Below are positions 7,533 through 16,838 of a stretch of DNA of 64,000 nucleotides, one piece after another. How positions within the stretch are numbered: position 1 is the stretch's first letter; every line of letters begins with the position of its first letter. The DNA comes from Thermoplasmatales archaeon. Lineage in GTDB: Archaea > Thermoplasmatota > Thermoplasmata > Methanomassiliicoccales > Methanomethylophilaceae. The notes below the pieces were generated by a model. It ran no database searches, had not been told where the DNA came from, and saw only the letters and a list, made by a program, of their open reading frames with translations. Location of the stretch: positions 1 to 64,000 of the forward strand of contig JAAYZC010000046.1 in the NCBI GenBank assembly GCA_012515075.1. Reading direction: 5' to 3'. Both the position numbers and the translations under genes were made by a program.

Positions 7533-10500
7533 CTATTTAGGCTTTCCTAAATAAATGGCCTTCTCTATGGCCTCCGTGATCCTGCCCATCTCCTCCTCCT
7601 CGTTCCGCCACAGCCAGGGCGTCCACACCCTGTGGATCCTCCAGCCCCTGGATTCAAGGTATTTCTGCCTGTGGTAGTCCCTCTCCCTGGAATTGGAGGA
7701 CATTCTGTAGAGCCTGCCGTCGCATTCTATCCCGAGGACGTACCTCCCCTCATGGACCACGGCGAGGTCTATCCGATAGCCGCCGATGCCCACGTCCCTC
7801 TCCACGGTGTAGCCCCTCTCCGTGAGGATGTTGTAGACCCTTTCCGCCGTCGGGTCCTCACCCGCGGAGGCCTCGGCACCGCCGGGCATCCGGCCCCCGA
7901 AGGATTCCAGGATGCTCTGCTCCAGCCCCTTGTCGCCGTCGCTGACGGCCTTGGCGTACTGAAGGTACTTCTTAAGGATGCGGGGCCCCTCGTTCTTGGA
8001 CTCCTCCACCCTCAGCTCCTCGGGGTCGAAGGAGGTCACTATGAATATCTTCCTCCTGGCGCGGCTTATGGCGACGTTCAGGCGGTTCTCCCCTCCCCTG
8101 TTGTTGAGCCATCCGAACCTCTGCATGAGCCTCCCGTCGGAGTTCTTGGCATAGCCGAGGGAGAATACGATGACGTCCCTCTCGTCCCCCTGGACGGACT
8201 CTATGTTCTTTATGAACAGGCCTATGTCCTCGCCGTTCTCGTAACGGTTGCTCTCCTCGTTCACCATCCTGGCCAGGTCCGGGTCCTTGGCGCACTCCTC
8301 GTCCAGGACGTCGTTTATCAGGTCCCTCTGGGATATGTTGAAGGTTATGATGCCGATGGTCTCCCCTCCCCTGCGGTCCTCGAAGAACCTCCGGATGATC
8401 GATACGACCTCCTCCGCCTCGGCTCTGTTGCTCTTGTTCTCCCACAGCCCGTCGGTCCTGACGACCTCTATGGGAGGCCTCTCGGGCCGGACCGTGTTGG
8501 GGGAGACGTAGAGCCTCCCCTTGTAGAACGCGTAGTTGGAGAACGCGATGAGCTCCTCGTACCTGGAGCGGTAGTGGAAGTTCAGGAGTATGGAGTCGTA
8601 ACGGGCCCTGGCCAGATCCAGCAGGCTCTCCTCCTCCAGCGCGGCCGGCAGCATGAGCTCCTCCTCCGCCCCGTCCTCGTCGTACTCTATGCGTCCGGAA
8701 CCCAGGCTGGAGGGGCGCAGCTGCTTGTGGTCCCCGGCCACCACGACCTTCTTGGCGCGGTATATCGAGGGCACCCCCTTCTCGACGTACATCTGAGAGG
8801 CCTCGTCGAATATCAGGAGGTCGAAGAGCCCCATCTCCAGGGGGAGGATCTCGGACACGACCTCCGGGGTCAGGAGCCAGATCTTGACGCCTTTGAAGAG
8901 TTCGAACCCGTAGCGGTTTATGAACTTGTTCAGGCTCCACCTGCGCTTGCTCTCGACTATGCGGATTATGTCCCCTTTCCTCTTGGATTCCGTTATGTAC
9001 CTCAGGTTCTCGCGGAGGATGTTCTCCACGCGGTCCCTGGTCATCTCCCTCTTGCGGCATATCTTGGTGTCCATGTCCGCTATCACGCTGTCGAAGTCCC
9101 TTATCTGCTGGACAAGCGAACGGTGGGCGGAGTCGAACTCCCTGAGACGCTCGGATATTATGTGGTCGCGGATCAGACGGTTGGTCTCCGAGTAGTCGCC
9201 CGGCATCCGACGGTTCAGGTCCACGAGCCCTTCGCCGTAGAGCTTCTCCTCCTTCGTCAGCCTCCGGTACACAGTGGCCTTGGAGGCGAAATCGTCATAG
9301 CGGTCCAGGCCCTCGAATACCGACCTCGGGTCTTCCAGCACGGTGTCCACCAGCCGCTGGCCGTAGTTCTCGAAGTACCTGTTCAGCATCGCGGTGGCCT
9401 CCCGCTGGACCTTCCCCTTGGTGAACAGCCTGGATAGGAACCCCTTCGAGTTCCAACTTACCATCTGGTCCTCCAGATCCAGCAGGTCGGCCTTCATCTG
9501 GCCTATGTTGTAATCCGTGAGGTCGGCCCTCATCATCTGCATCCAGGGGACCTCCGAAGCCAGTTCCCGGTACCCCGCAAGGTTGGTTATCAGCCCCCGG
9601 TCGGAGTAGCGCTCGTGCAGATTGCACACAGAGGTGTAGTCCAGCCTGATGAGAGCGGGGGGCACGCTGTCCTTCACGGCCTTGTAGGCGTCGAAGTTGG
9701 TCTTGTCCGAGAGGTCCACCCTCCTGTCCATGGAGTACAGCCTGTAAGGCTCTATGCCGAAAGGTCCCGGAGCGTACATGCCCTCGGCTATCCTGTCCAG
9801 GACCGTCACGTCGTTGTCGATGCCCACGGAAAGCGGGGTCAGGTCCGATATGGGGCCCGACACCCCGGCCGTGGCGAACATCCGCTCGAGCTGGTCGTAG
9901 AAGAGGTCCTTGTTGGCGACGTCGTCTATCAACAGGGCGTATCTGCTCAGGTTCCCGAGTCTGGAATAGACGACGTCCAGGGCAGTCTTCTTCTCCGAGA
10001 CCATCAGCACCGTCTTGCCGCCGTCTATGGCGGACGTTATCAGCCCGGTTATTACCTGGGACTTGCCGGTGCCGGGGGGCCCCTGGACCACCAGCTTGTC
10101 GCCTTTGTTGATCGCCGTTATCACGTTCTCCTGGGCGCTGTTCAGGGAGTTTATGTAGACGAGCTCCCCCTCCGAAGCGGACATGCCTCTGTCTCTTATC
10201 TCCTCCTGGCTCAGAGGCTCCGGGGTCTCGGAGAAGAAGTCGGTGTCGTCAAGGTCAGCGATCAGGTCGCTCAGTATGCCGTTGATCTCCTTCTTGGATA
10301 TCAGGCCGTCTATGTCCCTCTGTATTGAGCTGGAGTACGTGGGGTACTTCCCCAGCACCATGCACTGGACCGTCCTGAGCTCGCCCGCGTTGTGCTTAGG
10401 GAATGTGTCCTGGGTGTAGTTGACGAAGGGCACCGGTTCGCCCTCCTCTCCGGAGACCGAGATGCCCTGTTCCGCATAGAACTCCAGCATGTCGCTCCAG

Positions 10501-11279
10501 AAGGTGACCTCCCCGTACTCCTCAAGTATGCAGTTCGGGAGCGGCCGGTTGGACCCCCCGAACTTTATGTACGCCAGTACAAGGGTGCCGTTGTAGAGGG
10601 CATCCCTGGAATCGTCCCTGGTCACGTATATCCTCTGAGAATCCTTCTCGAGCTTCACCGGGAAGAGCGCCAGAGGGGCCCTTATATCGAAATCCCCCTC
10701 AGCCATCCTGCCCTCGACGAACGGGTAGGCCACGTAGAGGTCGTACTGCCCTTTCTCCCTCTGGTCCCTGTTGACCTCCCTCATTATCCCGGAGAGGTGG
10801 GTGAACATCCTGCCCTCCTCCTTCCCCTTGGACGCATCGCAGAGCTCCATCGGGCGCTTCCTTCCGAATATCAGCCCCTCGCGGTCGAAGCCCTCGACAG
10901 ACATCATGTCGAAGGTGTTCTTCCGCATTATGCGGGGCTGGAAGAGAAGACGGTTGCCGCGGCTTATGTTGATCAGCTTCTTCTCCAGCTCCCTGAGTGT
11001 GTCCGCGGACCTCCTGTCTATGGAGGAGCCGTTGGAGCGGGACCTCGAATGATCCTTGGTTACCTCCAGGAACGCCGGGCCGTGGTTCCTGAGGAAGCCG
11101 GGCCCCAGGCCGACGATCGCACCGAAGTCCTCGATCTTCGTAGGCACCGTCCTGCTTATCTCGTAGAGCGCCTCGTCAGAGCAGATCTCGGGCAGGCGGC
11201 CGTTCTTGTACGCATTCTCCTCCCTCAGCCTCTCCCTCAGCCTGTAAAGTTCGATGTAAAGTTCTCCCTCTTCTCCCAT
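7533..11279 (-). CDS. DUF4011-like superfamily I helicase with C-terminal nuclease domain
   Basis: The 1248-residue protein has Walker A in QGPPGTGKSQ (about residue 400) and Walker B with FDEASQ and a GDHKQLRPSS motif (about 820-845). Late SF1 motifs ESVQGDERDVIVFSLGY and NVAISRARRK follow. A C-terminal PD-(D/E)xK-like domain (YRIDLAVVHEG, then GIECDG, about 1160-1185) resembles very-short-patch/DUF559 nucleases. Related helicase-nucleases are often anti-phage proteins, but no partner gene is visible. A TATA box near 11306 gives a leaderless start. It ends in TAG, with an in-frame TAA 12 bases later. Confidence 0.88.
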   Translation of the reverse strand: MGEEGELYIELYRLRERLREENAYKNGRLPEICSDEALYEISRTVPTKIEDFGAIVGLGPGFLRNHGPAFLEVTKDHSRSRSNGSSIDRRSADTLRELEKKLINISRGNRLLFQPRIMRKNTFDMMSVEGFDREGLIFGRKRPMELCDASKGKEEGRMFTHLSGIMREVNRDQREKGQYDLYVAYPFVEGRMAEGDFDIRAPLALFPVKLEKDSQRIYVTRDDSRDALYNGTLVLAYIKFGGSNRPLPNCILEEYGEVTFWSDMLEFYAEQGISVSGEEGEPVPFVNYTQDTFPKHNAGELRTVQCMVLGKYPTYSSSIQRDIDGLISKKEINGILSDLIADLDDTDFFSETPEPLSQEEIRDRGMSASEGELVYINSLNSAQENVITAINKGDKLVVQGPPGTGKSQVITGLITSAIDGGKTVLMVSEKKTALDVVYSRLGNLSRYALLIDDVANKDLFYDQLERMFATAGVSGPISDLTPLSVGIDNDVTVLDRIAEGMYAPGPFGIEPYRLYSMDRRVDLSDKTNFDAYKAVKDSVPPALIRLDYTSVCNLHERYSDRGLITNLAGYRELASEVPWMQMMRADLTDYNIGQMKADLLDLEDQMVSWNSKGFLSRLFTKGKVQREATAMLNRYFENYGQRLVDTVLEDPRSVFEGLDRYDDFASKATVYRRLTKEEKLYGEGLVDLNRRMPGDYSETNRLIRDHIISERLREFDSAHRSLVQQIRDFDSVIADMDTKICRKREMTRDRVENILRENLRYITESKRKGDIIRIVESKRRWSLNKFINRYGFELFKGVKIWLLTPEVVSEILPLEMGLFDLLIFDEASQMYVEKGVPSIYRAKKVVVAGDHKQLRPSSLGSGRIEYDEDGAEEELMLPAALEEESLLDLARARYDSILLNFHYRSRYEELIAFSNYAFYKGRLYVSPNTVRPERPPIEVVRTDGLWENKSNRAEAEEVVSIIRRFFEDRRGGETIGIITFNISQRDLINDVLDEECAKDPDLARMVNEESNRYENGEDIGLFIKNIESVQGDERDVIVFSLGYAKNSDGRLMQRFGWLNNRGGENRLNVAISRARRKIFIVTSFDPEELRVEESKNEGPRILKKYLQYAKAVSDGDKGLEQSILESFGGRMPGGAEASAGEDPTAERVYNILTERGYTVERDVGIGGYRIDLAVVHEGRYVLGIECDGRLYRMSSNSRERDYHRQKYLESRGWRIHRVWTPWLWRNEEEEMGRITEAIEKAIYLGKPK
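7534..7553 (-). promoter_or_regulatory. Palindromic operator/TATA of copZ-copA
   Basis: The sequence is a perfect inverted repeat, TATTTAGG-CTTT-CCTAAATA, with eight-base arms. On the reverse strand its CCTAAATA half is a TATA-like element centred about 26 bases before a likely start near 7510. A repressor bound here would cover the TATA box. It also overlaps the last codons and TAG stop of the upstream helicase. An operator role is inferred from symmetry and position. Confidence 0.55.
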
Positions 11280-11380
11280 CGGACTCCGATGGTCTTACTG
11301 GGTTATATATCTGATAACGCGCCGCCTGCCGGGATCGGGGAGGGGGATGTTCTAATAACCCCGCCGACGATACCGGGTCC

Positions 11381-11773
11381 ATGTTGGAAATCGGTTTGAG
11401 GCGGGAGGGCGTATGGAAGGTGTCAGAGGGACTGACCGCCGCCTCGATGAAGAGCGGCATGCTGGAGGTCTTCGCCACTCCCGCCGTGGTCGCATTCGTG
11501 GAGGAGACCGCCGCGGACTGCGTGGCGCCTTTCCTCCGGGAGGGCCAGAGCACCGTGGGCACCGTCGTGAACATATCGCATTCCGCTCCCACGCCGGCGG
11601 GCGCAGAGGTCCGTTGCACCGTGGAGCTCACCGAGGTGGACCGCAGGAGGCTCGTGTTCAGGGCCACCGTCACGGATCCCTTCGGAGTGATAGCGTCGGG
11701 GGTCCACGAGCGTTTCGTGGTGGACAACGACAAGTTCATGGAGAAGGTGGAGGAGAAGAGAAGGTCGCTCTGA
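11381..11773 (+). CDS. Hotdog-fold thioesterase (fluoroacetyl-CoA thioesterase FlK-like)
   Basis: The 130-residue protein fits the FlK-type hotdog family: FATPAVVAFVEETAAD carries the Thr and Glu of the active site, followed by TVGTVVNISHSAPTPAG with the conserved His region, and a closing HERFVV strand. Family members cleave acyl-CoA thioesters, and the substrate here is unknown. It is divergent from the helicase. A weak TATA-like element near 11352-11358 would make the ATG at 11381 nearly leaderless. It converges on the MFS gene with an eight-base gap. Confidence 0.85.
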   Translation: MLEIGLRREGVWKVSEGLTAASMKSGMLEVFATPAVVAFVEETAADCVAPFLREGQSTVGTVVNISHSAPTPAGAEVRCTVELTEVDRRRLVFRATVTDPFGVIASGVHERFVVDNDKFMEKVEEKRRSL

Positions 11774-11781
11774 GTTCAGGC

Positions 11782-13179
11782 TCACCTGTCCCTGACCGCC
11801 GCGGACATCACCACGGCGACGGCGCTCATCACCGTTCCCGCCAGCATGGCCGCGCGGAAGCCGTTCATGAAGCTCTCCGGGTCCAGGTCTCCCGGGGGTA
11901 TTCCGCTGGAACCCGCCGCGGCTGTGAACATCGCGGCGAACAGGGCGGTACCCATGGCGCACGCCAGGTAAACGGCGAAAGACGACATCGCGGAAGCCGT
12001 TCCACGGAAATCCGCCTTCGTGGTCTCCACTACGCGGCTGGCGGCCGCCCCGCCCGATATCGCCCAGGACATCCCGATCATGACCAGGGATGCCACCGTG
12101 GCGACCGTCCCCGTCTCCTCGCTGACCAGGAACATCACCAGCAGGGAGGCGGTCAGGGCGGCGAAAGACACAATGCAGAAAGATCTTCTCTGGGTGCGGT
12201 CGGACCATCTTCCGATGGGAACGCACAGCACAAGGGTTATCACGGGGGGTATCAGAAGGTACAGGCCGCTGACTGCGGAATCGAACCCAAGCTCCACGTC
12301 CATGAAGAAGGGCATGAGGTAGGCATACCCCGTATAGGCCATGTTGAAAAGGAAGAACGACAGCAGCACGATGTCGAACTTCCAGGATCCGAACATGCCG
12401 AGGTCCAGAATCGGTCTCGCAGACTTCCTCTCCGTCAGGATGAAGGCCGCAGCAGAGACGGCGCAGAAGACGGAGCAGAGCAGGATGACGGGGTTGTCTG
12501 AGCCCATGTAGGAGGAACGTTCCAGAGCGAAAACGCCCGTGACTATGCACGTGAACAGTAAAAACGCGCCGGCCATGTCGAGACTCTCGCCCTTCCTCCA
12601 TCCGGCATCCTCGGGTACGGCCCTGGTCGATAGAAGGATCCCTGCGATTCCCAAAGGTATGTTGACAAGGAAGATCCAGTGCCAGGACAGATATTGCGTC
12701 AGAAACCCTCCGAGCGCGGGTCCAAGGGCGTACCCCACCGACCATCCCAGAGTGATTATGCCGAAGCCGAGCCCCAGCCTGTTGGTCGGCAGGAACTTCA
12801 CGCACATTATGGGGGCCGCCGCGGCCAGCATGGACGCGCCCACCCCCTGGAGCACCCTCGCGGCTATCAGCATGTCCAAGGAGGAGGATATCCCGCAGAG
12901 CAAAGATGCGAAGGTGAAGACCCCGAGACCCAGCACGAAAACCCTTTTGACCGCCCCCCTGTACGCCATCTTACCGAAGACCAGCAGCAGTGCGGCCATC
13001 ATCATGAAGTAGGACACGGTGACCCAGGAGGCTGTGCCTGCATCGGTGCCCAGCGACTGGGCTATGGTCGGCAGGGCCACAATCACCGCGGAGCCGTCGA
13101 TGCCGTCCATGGCCACGGCGATACCCATGACGAACAGCATGAGGGAGATGCCTGTTCCCTCCCTTCGAACCGACTGCAT
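11782..13179 (-). CDS. MFS drug exporter, DHA2 (14-helix) family
   Basis: The 465-residue polytopic membrane protein opens with a helix carrying the DHA2 D1 motif (MDGIDGSAVIVALPTIA). Loop motif ARVLQGVGASML and antiporter motif C (GWSVGYALGPALGGFL) follow. Helices alternate across the whole length, consistent with 14 segments. Such proteins export hydrophobic cations or drugs by proton exchange, and the substrate is not predictable. It follows the TctA-like gene by 40 bases and may be co-transcribed. A weak AT-rich element near 13205 could also serve as its own promoter. Confidence 0.92.
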   Translation of the reverse strand: MQSVRREGTGISLMLFVMGIAVAMDGIDGSAVIVALPTIAQSLGTDAGTASWVTVSYFMMMAALLLVFGKMAYRGAVKRVFVLGLGVFTFASLLCGISSSLDMLIAARVLQGVGASMLAAAAPIMCVKFLPTNRLGLGFGIITLGWSVGYALGPALGGFLTQYLSWHWIFLVNIPLGIAGILLSTRAVPEDAGWRKGESLDMAGAFLLFTCIVTGVFALERSSYMGSDNPVILLCSVFCAVSAAAFILTERKSARPILDLGMFGSWKFDIVLLSFFLFNMAYTGYAYLMPFFMDVELGFDSAVSGLYLLIPPVITLVLCVPIGRWSDRTQRRSFCIVSFAALTASLLVMFLVSEETGTVATVASLVMIGMSWAISGGAAASRVVETTKADFRGTASAMSSFAVYLACAMGTALFAAMFTAAAGSSGIPPGDLDPESFMNGFRAAMLAGTVMSAVAVVMSAAVRDR

Positions 13180-13219
13180 GCAAGGTCATAGGATGTGGGG
13201 GTTATTTTCGGTTGACGGT

Positions 13220-14497
13220 TCATACCATGCCCGATACCAGGGAGGGGATTATGAGACAGCCCGTCAGGCAGGTGCGGTCCGTCCCTGCGGCCGAAGGCAC
13301 GAGACCGACCGTCACGGATGCCGCAAGCACCGCGACCCCCAGTTGGCCGGTCAGCAGGACCGTCAGCGCGAGCAGGGCGATAAGCACCGCGAGGCTGGTT
13401 CTGCGGGGATCTGCACGGTTCGCCATGTCGCAGAAGACCCTTCCGAAGGCCAGGGTCGCGGCGTAACCGAGCACGGAAGCCACCGCCACGCCCAGGAGAA
13501 GCAGCAGGAAAGTCGGGGAGCAGAAGCCACCCAGGCCCTCTCCGATGATATCCCCTGCCACCACCATCACCCCGGATCTGCCGCTCCCGGACACCGAGAG
13601 TGTCACCAGCGTGAAGACGGCCGAGGCGGTTCCGATCGAAGCGACCATGGATATGAACCTCTCCGGGCGCTCCTCCGGCATGGCCATGCCCGACAGGACG
13701 GCCCCCGTGGTGGCCGTTATGCCGGGGAACCACCCCACCAGGCACCCGGTGATGGAACCTTTGATCCCGGGCCAGGCGTCGACGGGGCATATTCCGGTAT
13801 CGGTCTGGGGCGGAACCGCACCGCCCGCTGCAGAACCGAGCAGCATGGGGACACCGAAAAGCCCGGTGAGCAGGGGGAAAAGCAGATTGCCGTCACCCAG
13901 GGGGACGGCGGTGGGCCCGGCCCACATGCAGACGACCCCGAGCAGGCCCGACAGCGCCATGCAGGCGGAGGACCAGACGATCCCCCGGACGTTATCCTCC
14001 CTGAGAACGATAAGACAGGACACGATGATCAGGACCGCCAACGTGAGGGAGTCCAGGTATTCTCCTGCACCGTCCATCAGAACGTATTGCAGCGGGACGG
14101 CGAACACCAGCGCGGAGACGGCACCGACCGCGCTGCCGGCCGCCGAGGCCCTCACCGCCGCCGCGCCTCTGCCCGAATGCAGGAGCCTGTGGCCCGGGGT
14201 CATGCTGACGATCTCATCCGGGCCGGGAGCCCCGAGGAAGACCGAAGGTACGAAGTCGACGAAGGAATGGGCGATCCCTGCGGAAACGACGCAGGCCGCC
14301 ACGGCCGCCGGGACGGTTCCGTCGGGCAGAAGAGGGGAGAGGCCGGCGGCCATCGACGGGTACGAGACCAGCATCAGGGATGCCAGCGTGTTCACGTGTA
14401 TCCCTGGCAGTATGCCGGTGACTATGCCCATCAGCGAACCGGCCGCGCTCATCAGGATGACTGGTACTACGATCTCCGGCCCCACGTCCGAATCCAC
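13220..14497 (-). CDS. TctA-like tricarboxylate-transporter-type membrane protein
   Basis: The 425-residue membrane protein has about ten hydrophobic segments and two internal-repeat signatures: GILPGIHVNT near residue 29 and VGWFPGITATTGA near 255. These match the two GxxPGxxx motifs of the TctA/COG1784 family. Bacterial TctA works with TctB and TctC, and neither is seen here, so substrate and mode are unknown. The start is a GTG at 14497. It lies 43 bases after hpt. Confidence 0.8.
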   Translation of the reverse strand: MDSDVGPEIVVPVILMSAAGSLMGIVTGILPGIHVNTLASLMLVSYPSMAAGLSPLLPDGTVPAAVAACVVSAGIAHSFVDFVPSVFLGAPGPDEIVSMTPGHRLLHSGRGAAAVRASAAGSAVGAVSALVFAVPLQYVLMDGAGEYLDSLTLAVLIIVSCLIVLREDNVRGIVWSSACMALSGLLGVVCMWAGPTAVPLGDGNLLFPLLTGLFGVPMLLGSAAGGAVPPQTDTGICPVDAWPGIKGSITGCLVGWFPGITATTGAVLSGMAMPEERPERFISMVASIGTASAVFTLVTLSVSGSGRSGVMVVAGDIIGEGLGGFCSPTFLLLLLGVAVASVLGYAATLAFGRVFCDMANRADPRRTSLAVLIALLALTVLLTGQLGVAVLAASVTVGLVPSAAGTDRTCLTGCLIIPSLVSGMV

Positions 14498-14540
14498 CGC
14501 GGGCGGGGGGATAAAGGCGGGAAGATACAGTTACGCTAAA

Positions 14541-15101
14541 TCACTCCCGATAAACAGGCCTCCCGTCCACCATCTCGACCGCCAGGAGGGATTTGATCCT
14601 GACTCCCAACTCGGTCTCTATATCGGCCTTGGACCGGGTCTTTTCGAAGACCACGATGACGTCGACTATCTCCGCCCCGATGACTCTCTTGAGCGCGTCT
14701 ATCAGGGCCCTCATGGTCCCCCCCGTGCTCAGAACATCGTCCACCACGACGACGCGGTCCCCTTTACTCACACCGTTTATGTACATCTTGGATCTGGAGT
14801 ATCCTGTGTGCTGGGATATGTGCACCTCCCCCGGCAGGCCGTACCTCTTCTTCCTTATCACGTTGTAAGGTATGCCCAGCTCCAGGGACAGCGGGACGGC
14901 CAGAGGTATCCCCATGGCCTCCGGGGCGAGTATGCAGTCGCAATCGAAATCCCCCACGGCCAATATCCCGTCAAGGATCTCTCTCAGAAGCGCGGGGTCC
15001 ATTAAAGGTATCCCGTCGGTGACAGGGTGCACGAAGTACTGGTACTCGCCAATGCTGACAACCGGGCATTCATTCAGGCTTTTCTTAAGTCTCTCGTACA
15101 T
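14541..15101 (-). CDS. hpt: Hypoxanthine/adenine phosphoribosyltransferase
   Basis: The 186-residue protein has the PRPP-binding motif VVVVDDVLSTGGT (about residues 116-128) in a type I phosphoribosyltransferase fold, and APEAMGIPLA earlier in the chain. Archaeal proteins of this length convert hypoxanthine, and sometimes guanine or adenine, with PRPP to the nucleotide. It lies nine bases after ade, which makes hypoxanthine from adenine, so the two form a purine-salvage operon. Confidence 0.88.
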   Translation of the reverse strand: MYERLKKSLNECPVVSIGEYQYFVHPVTDGIPLMDPALLREILDGILAVGDFDCDCILAPEAMGIPLAVPLSLELGIPYNVIRKKRYGLPGEVHISQHTGYSRSKMYINGVSKGDRVVVVDDVLSTGGTMRALIDALKRVIGAEIVDVIVVFEKTRSKADIETELGVRIKSLLAVEMVDGRPVYRE

Positions 15102-15110
15102 ATCATCATC

Positions 15111-16745
15111 TCAGTCTGCGAACAGGTCCGCGAATCCGAACCTGGACGAGTCGAAGAGCCCCCGGTCGCTAAGCTTGAGGGCGGGGACGACCAGGAGGCA
15201 TTGGAAGCTCAGCGTCATGAACGGGGCCCTCAGCCGTCCGCCCATGCTCCTCACCAGCTCCGTCAGCCTGTCCTCGGCCGCGGAGACCGTCTCGGCCTTC
15301 TCTGTGCTCATCAGCCCGGCCACCGGGAGGGGGAGTCTCTCCTCCCGGATCCCGTCCGTGGCGTAATGCCCTCCCTCCGCCGACACTGCGTTGATGGCCT
15401 TGGAGACGAGCTCGTAGGATGTCCCCACAGCCACTATGTTGTGGGAATCATGGGCCACAGTGGAGGATATCGCACCCTCGTCGAAGCCGAATCCGCGCAC
15501 GAAGGCGATCGCGGGCCGGCTTCTGGCATATCTGCTGGCAACGGCCATCACCAGGACGTCCCTCTCGATGTCCGGCTGCACAACGCCCCCCTCGACGGCA
15601 AGCGATATCAGGTGCCCGGAGCTGAGTATCTGTCCGTCGTGCACCTCGATCACGCGGACCTTGGCGGAGTCCCCTCCGTGCTTGATCTCCAATTCCCCGG
15701 GTACGGTGTCGTATCCGACGATTCCGGTCTCGCAGGAGAGGGGCTCCGCTTCGAACAGTGCCCTACCGCCTTCAGCGACAAGCTTCCCGTCGATGTACAC
15801 CTCTCTGACCCGGAAGCCCTCCAGGTCCTCCACGATGACCATGTCGGCGGGGGTGTTCACGGAGAGGTACCCTCCCCCGAGCCTGTAATGCTGGGAAGGC
15901 CAGAGCGTGGCGGCCTTCACGGCGCGCAAAGGGTCTATACCCAGGGACACGGCCTTGCTCAGGAGCCTGTCCATGTATCCGTGCCTGAGACAGTCCGAAG
16001 CGTGCATGTCGTCGGTGGAGAAGAAGAACACATGCTCCTTGGCCACGGGAGCCAGGGCCTCCATGTTCCTGCACGCGGACCCTTCCCTGACCTGTATGCA
16101 CATGCCCTTCTCGGCCTTCTCGCGGGCCTCGGCCTCGGTGGTACACTCGTGATCCGTGGTTATCCCGGCCTCCATGTACCTGTCCAGGTCCTCGCCTCTG
16201 AGTCCTGGGGCATGCCCGTCCACGGGTTTGCCGTGCCTTCTCGCCACCTCTATCTTGGCAATGACGTCCGGGTCCCGGCGGATGACACCCGGGTAGTTCA
16301 TCACCTCCGCCAGGCCGTATATCTCGCTCCTGCCCATTAGGTACTCTACATCCTTCACGCCGAGCTCCGCTCCCGACGTCTCGAACTCCGTGGCGGGGAC
16401 GCAGGAGGGGGCCATGAATCTGAACTTCAGAGGGACGGACGCGGCATCCCTGATCATGAACTCCACGCCCTTCACGCCCATGACGTTTGCTATCTCATGG
16501 GGGTCGGCCACGGCGGACACCACGCCGCGTGGCACGGCGGCCTCCGCGAAACGGGAAGGGACGAGCATGGAGGATTCCACATGGACGTGGGAATCCACCA
16601 GGCCCGGAAGCACATATCCCGTGCAGGGGCCCGGGATCCTCTCCAGCCCCACGATTACACCGTTAACGGAGGTTATCCTCGCGGGGTAGACGGAGTCCCG
16701 GAGAACATCTACCAGATTCCCTTCCACCACCACCGGCAGATCCAT
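15111..16745 (-). CDS. ade: Adenine deaminase
   Basis: The 544-residue amidohydrolase has the metal-binding PGLVDSHVHVESSM near residue 45, DGHAPGLRG in the middle, DDMHASDCL, and a C-terminal part with SSTVAHDSHN typical of the AdeC family. It deaminates adenine to hypoxanthine, which the downstream Hpt converts to IMP. Length matches bacterial and archaeal AdeC. The ATG at 16745 is about 30 bases from an AT-rich element near 16775, so a leaderless transcript is likely. It is divergent from tyrS. Confidence 0.94.
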   Translation of the reverse strand: MDLPVVVEGNLVDVLRDSVYPARITSVNGVIVGLERIPGPCTGYVLPGLVDSHVHVESSMLVPSRFAEAAVPRGVVSAVADPHEIANVMGVKGVEFMIRDAASVPLKFRFMAPSCVPATEFETSGAELGVKDVEYLMGRSEIYGLAEVMNYPGVIRRDPDVIAKIEVARRHGKPVDGHAPGLRGEDLDRYMEAGITTDHECTTEAEAREKAEKGMCIQVREGSACRNMEALAPVAKEHVFFFSTDDMHASDCLRHGYMDRLLSKAVSLGIDPLRAVKAATLWPSQHYRLGGGYLSVNTPADMVIVEDLEGFRVREVYIDGKLVAEGGRALFEAEPLSCETGIVGYDTVPGELEIKHGGDSAKVRVIEVHDGQILSSGHLISLAVEGGVVQPDIERDVLVMAVASRYARSRPAIAFVRGFGFDEGAISSTVAHDSHNIVAVGTSYELVSKAINAVSAEGGHYATDGIREERLPLPVAGLMSTEKAETVSAAEDRLTELVRSMGGRLRAPFMTLSFQCLLVVPALKLSDRGLFDSSRFGFADLFAD

Positions 16746-16797
16746 GGATCGAGATTACTGTATCAGGTTATCTATTTTGGTACGTGCGGGTTTTGGG

Positions 16798-16810
16798 TAT
16801 ATTTTATAAG
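16798..16810 (+). promoter_or_regulatory. TATA box of tyrS
   Basis: The stretch TATATTTTATAAG is centred about 30 bases before the tyrS ATG at 16839. Transcription would start close to the start codon, giving a very short or no leader. Confidence 0.6.
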
Positions 16811-16838
16811 CGTCTTGTCCGATGACGGCGCGATTTAA

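Noticed and set aside
7632-9437. 601-residue forward frame inside the helicase gene
   Set aside because: It is antisense to the helicase, has no recognisable domain, and has low-complexity Leu/Gly/Val content typical of a shadow.
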